A stretch of 64,000 nt of DNA from the NCBI GenBank assembly GCA_020881915.1, contig JAJFPB010000005.1, forward strand, positions 1,674,001 through 1,738,000. The letters are read 5' to 3'. Under the pieces are notes generated by a model. That model saw only the letters and a list, made by a program, of their open reading frames with translations, was not told the origin of the DNA and ran no database searches. Made by a program: the position numbers and the translations under genes. The stretch comes from Paramyrothecium sp. XJ0827 (Eukaryota > Ascomycota > Sordariomycetes > Hypocreales > Stachybotryaceae). Position 1 is the first letter of the stretch; each line of letters opens with the position of its first letter. Positions 58,635 through 64,000 of the stretch are shown here, one piece after another.

Positions 58635-59375
58635 ATGTCTACAACAACGACAACCCGACCAAACTTTATCCACTCTTCTGAGTCTCTTCGCCAATCCACC
58701 CTGAAGAAGAAGATGTCCATCACTCAGACCTACTACCTCGCCCACAAGGCCCGGGCCAAGCTCTCTCGCGAGGCTGCCCAACCCGATCACGATCTCCGCC
58801 TGCTCGTCGGACACGCCAACCTCCTGGACTCACTCATGATGGAACTTGCCGAGGCTGAGCAGGAGCAGGAGCGCTGGTTCAACCAGTCCGTCCGTGGAGC
58901 GAGCCCGAAGAAGACCCAGGAGCGCCGGGTTCAGTGGGCGGACCGCGTCGAGGAGGAGGCCATCGAGGAGGAGTACGACTCCGACTCCAGCTCCGACTCG
59001 GACTCGGACTACGACGAGGACGACGTTGAGATGATCACCGCTCCCCTCCGTGCCGCACCCACAGTCACCGCCTCCGTCTCATACGCCGATGATGAGGACA
59101 TGACCGAGGATGATCTCGAGGAGGACTATGCACAGCTCGAGCTTGTCCGCACACACTCACACTCGAGTTCACCACCCGAGCTCGTCGACCACGACTCGGA
59201 CATCTCCTCAGACGACGAGTCCATGCCCCCATCGCCTCCCGAAGAGCAGCTCCCCTTCTCACAACAGAAGGACGCCAAGGAGGAGTCAGAACAGGACAAG
59301 CAATTCTACGAAGAAGGATACTACCTGCCAGCTCGCAATCCCACGAGCCTGGTATCAGCCATCTCTGTCTACTAG
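58635..59375 (+). CDS. Acidic low-complexity protein of unknown function
   Basis: 246 aa, single exon; start is the first ATG in frame (MSTTTTTRPNFIHSSESLRQ) after a pyrimidine-rich leader. Residues about 25-80 form a compact helical block, KKKMSITQTYYLAHKARAKL, then LRLLVGHANLLDSLMMELAE, that looks like a conserved fungal module. The rest is acidic and Ser/Asp/Glu-rich (YDSDSSSDSDSDYDEDDVEM) with SP and SPP sites, so probably disordered and phosphorylated. No catalytic or membrane segment. The YLAHKARAKL block faintly recalls the yeast Ecm13/Yjr115w family, but I could not check this. Unlike its neighbours it stands alone in some 10 kb of non-coding DNA, suggesting complex regulation. Confidence 0.85.
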   Translation: MSTTTTTRPNFIHSSESLRQSTLKKKMSITQTYYLAHKARAKLSREAAQPDHDLRLLVGHANLLDSLMMELAEAEQEQERWFNQSVRGASPKKTQERRVQWADRVEEEAIEEEYDSDSSSDSDSDYDEDDVEMITAPLRAAPTVTASVSYADDEDMTEDDLEEDYAQLELVRTHSHSSSPPELVDHDSDISSDDESMPPSPPEEQLPFSQQKDAKEESEQDKQFYEEGYYLPARNPTSLVSAISVY

Positions 59376-59899
59376 ACGACTTCTTCCTTCTCAGGGAATT
59401 GTGATATTAGCTTGTCCTTTCAGTTCTGGCATAGCGATGGCATAGCATGGCGTTTCTTCAGATATGATACCACACGGTTACTACTTTGAGGCATCACGAT
59501 ACAAAAGCATCTACATTTTCCTTTTTTCTTTATACTATACTTTCGGGGTTTTGGATACGCAAAGGATACACCACTCAGACATTTTTTTGGATACGGGATT
59601 ACGGATTGGGAACGGAGGAAATGGGTCTACACTACTGCCGCTCCCAGACCCCGAGCAAAGCTCGGCGTGGCTGGTACAGAGTGGCATTATTTCAGCTACG
59701 CAACAATTAGATACTACAGAGTCCAGAAGGCATCGCCAAGGCGACAGCCCGAACTCGAATTGAGAACATTCAAACTCATACAAGAAGCTTCATGACGCCG
59801 GTGACTCAAATTGCTAATCATCAACATCCTTGACGCAACCACTTTGAGACAGTGACTAATCCGCTTACCCGTTTGGGAAATCCGTGTGGGGAGGGGAGG

Positions 59900-59932
59900 A
59901 AAAAAAAAAAAAGAAGAAAAAAAGAAAAAGAA
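59900..59932. repeat. A-rich tract
   Basis: Thirty-three bases, all A except four or five G, downstream of the acidic protein gene. It may be a low-complexity tract in the 3' flank; not a retroelement tail as no element is attached. Confidence 0.7.
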
Positions 59933-60971
59933 TTGGGTCACTAGCGCACGCCCCATATCGGTATCGGCAACCCTCATAGCCGACTTGACTGTTGCTTGTA
60001 CGACTCCTGAGGCTCGCCTTGGGCAGAAAATCACTGGTGACAGTATTCAAAGGCGAGAATTGAAGAACCAACAAAACATCGCCATCGATTCTTCGGCAAT
60101 ACTGTGTGGGACGGAATACGTCCAAAGCCCGCCAAAACGTGATCCTGGCCGCGGCCGTGAGATTCAGGTGTGGTGCTTCGGCGGGTTTCGGTGATCCTAC
60201 CTTACGAGAAATTTCCATTTACCAAGCTAAGGCCCGCAGGAAACGAGTCACAAGATTTCTTTGTTTTTTTCTTTCTCTTTTTTCTCCCCCCCTTCTGTTT
60301 GCAGAAGCCGTCGATGGACCGTCCGCCTTCCCCACTCCGAGGCCCCTCGAGTCCACCATCCGCGGCCGTCCGAGAGTAGCCCGCCGAGGTGCAATGCAGC
60401 GCTAGGGACGACAAAGATGAATGCGGCCACAAGGGCGTCCCTTGTTTCGTGCCTGGGTACCTGGCTGCGGATGCCACGCAACGAGGCTCTTGGTCCGCCC
60501 CGGTTGCTTGGGGGAGAAGAGGGAAGCTTGGCTCAGAATGGCGGAGGATGATTCATCAGCCGCGTAGCCGTGGCCACGTCGGTTGTGTCGCTTCTCGCCC
60601 ACGCAACCCTTGCACACGCCCTCTTCGCTGGACGCTTGGCTTGGGGGTCCCAGGTATCTGGCAACCCCCCCTGCCAGGCAACTTCAAAGATCGCCCAATG
60701 AGACGCCAGGATCTACCGGACAACCGCAAAAGAGGGGGTGTCCGGGTCGGGGGGAGTCTGACGGGACCACGCGCACGCACGCCCCCGTGCCGTTTTGGCC
60801 AAATTACGTTGGAGTGTGCAGTTGGTCGAGTTTGTCAGCTGAGCGTTGCTTAACAACCCAATCGCACTCAAGGTTTGCGATAAGCACGATTTCTAATACT
60901 GCCCAGCTAGGCTTGTCCTACAACGGTGGCTCACGTGGCGGCGCATCAATTAACCCTCAGCGGACATTGAC

Positions 60972-60989
60972 GATGATGATGATGATGAT
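60972..60989 (+). repeat. (GAT)6 microsatellite
   Basis: Six perfect GAT units in intergenic DNA. Confidence 0.9.
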
Positions 60990-63063
60990 CGATTACGACA
61001 GTACGTCGCTGCATTGCGATCGCTACGTTGCGCATTTCTCTTCCTATCTGTATTCCCCTGCGGCGTGCTTCTCCTGCGAATTTTGCACAAGTGATGAAAT
61101 TCCAGAAATTGAGTATTGCGCGGCCGCGAGTCCGCAGCACAATGGCAAGTTCGGTGTCCGCAAGGTGCCAAGCCCCCGGGATGCAGCGTCGCATGGGTAA
61201 AGCGAGGGCGTGCGGTTGGTGCTTCAGGCGCGGGCCTCGGGGATTTGGTTGGGCCCGCCGCGGTAGTGCGGAGTTCCTGGACAGTTGCGGTGCCTGGGAA
61301 GTCCGTCATACAACCAATTTTCCGCAGCGGACGTCATGGATCTGGCGTAGTACCTCTCATCTCTGCCAAAGTCAATTTGATGGCCTCATCGACTTTGCGA
61401 GACTCGCATTGCGCGTGTGCTCTGCCGTGTTGGTATTTCCTTCAAGGAGAGTAATCCGTGAAAGAGGGGTTGATGAGACTGGGCATTGATGCTGCTCCAC
61501 CAACATGCCGAAGGCAGTGGAGACAGATTGTCTGTCTAAGCCTTTCCACCTATTGCTGCCTTCCCGATGCAGCAATTCGTTTACGGGTACGTGCTGTACT
61601 ATGTAGTTTATCAAGTGTAAGTATTGAGGGGAACGTTGTTTCAAAGGATGGACAGTCGCTACGCGGGATGGAGATCTGGTGACCTACTCTATGCAGTTGC
61701 TTGGCAGTAGGGATCCAAGCCTCGAGTGCCGCGTAACTGCACGCATCGTATCGTAAACGCAAGGTGTCCCTTTAGAGGAATCCGCGGGAAATGGACGCAG
61801 CCCTCGCATCATCCAACAAAAGGATGGAGAGGGAAAGAGGCCACAGCGGCGACGGAGGTCTGCTGGGGGCGAGTTGACGACGCCATACAGACGCAGTGCA
61901 AGCTCCCAACGCCTAGGGGCTGCGGGCTGGTGTCCGGCAGGCACCGGACATGGTGAGGCTCTGGTACGGGGGGATGCATGATAAAACAGTTGTCAAATTG
62001 GTCTGAACCTTTGGGGTCCGTTTCAGTTTATTTTGAGATTTCGAGGTTCAATTAGACATTTCGTCGCCTTAGGTGGGCGGCGACGGTTGATGCGTACGCT
62101 GGCACTTCCCCTACACATAGCGACTGGCCTCTGACAGGACCCCGGCAACCGGACAAGTGTGTTTAGTTACCATTCTCCATGTCTAAATAGCCCCCGCGAC
62201 AGGTAGTTTCGCACGATGCCATAGCCAGCGGGCGACTCCTGCGGGCCTCACTCATCCCATGTAGCAGAACTCACGTTGGGGGTGTTGCAGCATCTGGGGG
62301 ACATGGGGAGGTCTCACGCATACAGCTTACGACCCTCAACAATTCGCCGAAAACAAAACAGCATCACCAACAACTCGGCGAAAATTAAAAGGCAGACAGC
62401 CAACGAGTAGATTGGGGACCGATTGCGACGCGCGCGCAGCAGTCGAGCTATCAGTTGGGATCTAAAAGTGAAACATACATCATCCCGCGCACATGATCAG
62501 CGTGCTGCGATAACGGGCGTCCGAGGGTCTCCGGGTCAGAGGGTTGGCGGGCTTCTGGTTCGTCCCGCACGCCGCTGTCAGTCCAAAATGCTTTTGGGAT
62601 GGGGGGGTGCGTCTTGGAGGGCCTGCGTTATCAATCAAGACGGTTGATCGGCAATCGCTCTGCTTCCAGATGGCTTCGGATTTAAGGCACGTTCAATGAC
62701 TGGTGGTTGGCAGCCCCAACTTCCCGCACCGTCCGTTCTGTAAGGTTGGCTTTTTTTCTTCTTTTTAAGGGCCGGAATTCGGACTTAGACTCTCCGTCCG
62801 ACATTGGTCCGCGCCTCCGACCTCACCCTTGGCCCAGGACTAGGGACGAAGGACCCTGTGGCGCACGGTCCGTTTTTGGCCGTTCATTATTGCTCATCGC
62901 TCGGGTACGTCATGCACAATCCTCTCAGAACATCTCCTGCGTCACACCCAGATGCTAAACCTCCGGAGCCGGGCACGCCATTGTTGCTTGACGGAAGCGC
63001 GAGATCCCAGCACGCATAGGTAGGGGGAACGAATCGGCCAGCTTCCCTCGCTCATCAGCAACC

Positions 63064-64000
63064 ATGCGCGAGCTCCCCGTGCGTCTATCACTGGCGCCCC
63101 TTCGCAGGGCTGTTGTCTGCCGCAGCTGTGGGCTCCAAGCTCGGGGATTTGCAAGCTCAACCGCACCCCCAAAGCCTCCGTCTGCCGGACTAGCGGCTTT
63201 GCCATCGAGGCACTTGCTCTCCCTGTCCGGACCCGACGCGGCCAAGTTCCTGCAGGGCATTGTAACCTCGAGCGTCGTCTCCAAGGACGGCAATCCCCGC
63301 GGCGACCCATTCTACACCGGCTTCTTGAACGCAACAGGACGAGTGCTGCATGATGTTTTCGTTTATCCTTACCAGAAGGGGCCAGGGCTACAGGGCGGCA
63401 GCAGTGTTGAGAGCGCGTACATCCTCGAGGTCGATGCAAATCAATCCACGACATTCAGGCAGTATCTGAAACGATACAAACTGAGGTCCAAGATTTCTCT
63501 GCACGCGCTCTCGTCGGATGATGCTACGGTATGGCATGCATGGAACGACCAGGCTGACAAGGCCCTCCATGTTGCATCGAACGAATCCCGAATCATCTTC
63601 CAGGACCCACGAGCGCCTGGCTTGGGATACCGAGTCATTCAATTGAACAACAAGTCCCCCGAGATCGACATCGAGCAGAGCACCGAAGATGCTTACACGG
63701 TCCGACGATATCTGCGTGGCGTGGCCGAAGGCCAAGATGAAATCCTTCGGGAACAGGCACTGCCTCAAGAAAGCAACATGGACATGATGCACGCCATCGA
63801 GTGGCACAAGGGCTGCTACGTGGGGCAAGAGCTCACCATCCGGACCAAGCACCGCGGTGTCGTCCGCAAGCGCATCCTGCCTTGCGCCGTTTATGAGAAG
63901 GACAAGGCTGCGCCGCTGGCCCTGGCCTATGAACCAGACAGTGACTCTCCAGAGGCGCTGAACGCGTCCATGGTTCCCACCGAGACAAGCATTGGACGTC
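63064..64000 (+). CDS. iba57: Iba57/Caf17, mitochondrial Fe-S cluster assembly factor (5' part, C-terminus beyond right edge)
   Basis: Folate-binding-fold (GcvT-like) protein of the mitochondrial matrix that helps make [4Fe-4S] clusters for aconitase and radical-SAM enzymes. Reads open without intron for 312 codons to the edge. MRELPVRLSLAPLRRAVVCR and following residues are Arg-rich without acids after Glu3, a presequence. LSGPDAAKFLQGIVTSSV and GFLNATGRVLHDVFVYP are the folate-binding-like N-terminal segments. The family signature KGCYVGQE lies at residues 249-256 (Cys251), followed by LTIRTKHRGVVRKRILP. The end of the C-terminal barrel is missing from the window. Confidence 0.95.
   Translation, partial: MRELPVRLSLAPLRRAVVCRSCGLQARGFASSTAPPKPPSAGLAALPSRHLLSLSGPDAAKFLQGIVTSSVVSKDGNPRGDPFYTGFLNATGRVLHDVFVYPYQKGPGLQGGSSVESAYILEVDANQSTTFRQYLKRYKLRSKISLHALSSDDATVWHAWNDQADKALHVASNESRIIFQDPRAPGLGYRVIQLNNKSPEIDIEQSTEDAYTVRRYLRGVAEGQDEILREQALPQESNMDMMHAIEWHKGCYVGQELTIRTKHRGVVRKRILPCAVYEKDKAAPLALAYEPDSDSPEALNASMVPTETSIGR

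Larger units (their letters stand above)
59376..63063. other. Gene-poor region of 3.7 kb; no gene seen
   Basis: Contains the A-rich tract 59900-59932, a pyrimidine tract near 60260-60300, a (GAT)6 microsatellite at 60972-60989, the second copy of the 20-mer at 61198-61217 and a 7-base inverted repeat (CGTCGCC/GGCGACG) at 62062-62085. The right end is the iba57 promoter. Open frames are short and overlapping. Confidence 0.5.

Noticed and set aside
1..64000. CRISPR arrays, operons, rRNA genes, secondary-metabolite cluster
   Set aside because: Nothing of this kind is visible; the genes are scattered eukaryotic housekeeping genes.

Overview
The window is nuclear DNA of a filamentous ascomycete, most likely a Sordariomycete. 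The evidence is the mix of eukaryotic housekeeping genes, short introns (about 50-130 bases, GTRNGT donors, CTRAC-type branch points, mostly CAG/TAG acceptors), intron-poor long exons, a Zn2Cys6 regulator, a fungal Trk-type potassium transporter, a GT90 glycosyltransferase and a cell-wall-integrity MAPKK. There is no operon structure. Genes lie on both strands as divergent or convergent pairs. Exons were assigned by reading translations across splice sites, and nearly every multi-exon model closes in frame.

Layout. 1-1805: 5' part of a Trk1 potassium transporter (minus, runs off the left edge). 4989-9627: XPB/Ssl2 helicase (minus), a small CHY zinc-finger protein (plus) and proteasome subunit alpha-4 (minus). 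10259-15546: a Zn2Cys6 transcription factor and a mitochondrial D-2-hydroxyglutarate/D-lactate dehydrogenase (both minus). 17179-25004: alpha-actinin (minus), mitoribosomal bL19m (minus), an unrecognised probably mitochondrial protein divergent from it (plus), and a cysteine synthase (minus). 25491-32173: a RING/ZZ/SH3-like protein (minus), enoyl-CoA hydratase (minus) and Rer1 (plus). 32808-40104: Paf1 (plus), GT90 glycosyltransferase (minus), the divergent ribosomal pair eS/uS8 (Rps22) and eS12 (Rps12), and a Pin4-type parvulin (minus). 40366-44896: an SRA-YDG domain gene with an in-frame amber codon (minus) and Pus7 (plus). 45444-52577: MAPKK Mkk1 (minus) and DEAD-box helicase Dbp8 (plus). 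58635-59375: a solitary acidic protein of unknown function between gaps of about 6 kb and 3.7 kb. 63064-64000: 5' part of Iba57/Caf17 (plus, runs off the right edge).

Most genes act independently in core processes: transcription and repair (Ssl2, Paf1), translation (Rps22, Rps12, bL19m, Pus7, Dbp8), proteolysis (alpha-4, RING protein), mitochondrial metabolism and Fe-S assembly (dehydrogenase, hydratase, Iba57), and cytoskeleton, secretion and wall (actinin, Rer1, GT90, Mkk1). No mobile element, CRISPR array, rRNA, tRNA or biosynthetic cluster was found. The most unusual items are the SRA-YDG gene whose conserved-looking reading frame is cut by a TAG, three extremely small coding exons (5, 7 and 3 bases), the RING-ZZ-SH3 architecture, and the isolated acidic-protein gene with a short upstream ORF. 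I did not find a clearly new multi-gene system.
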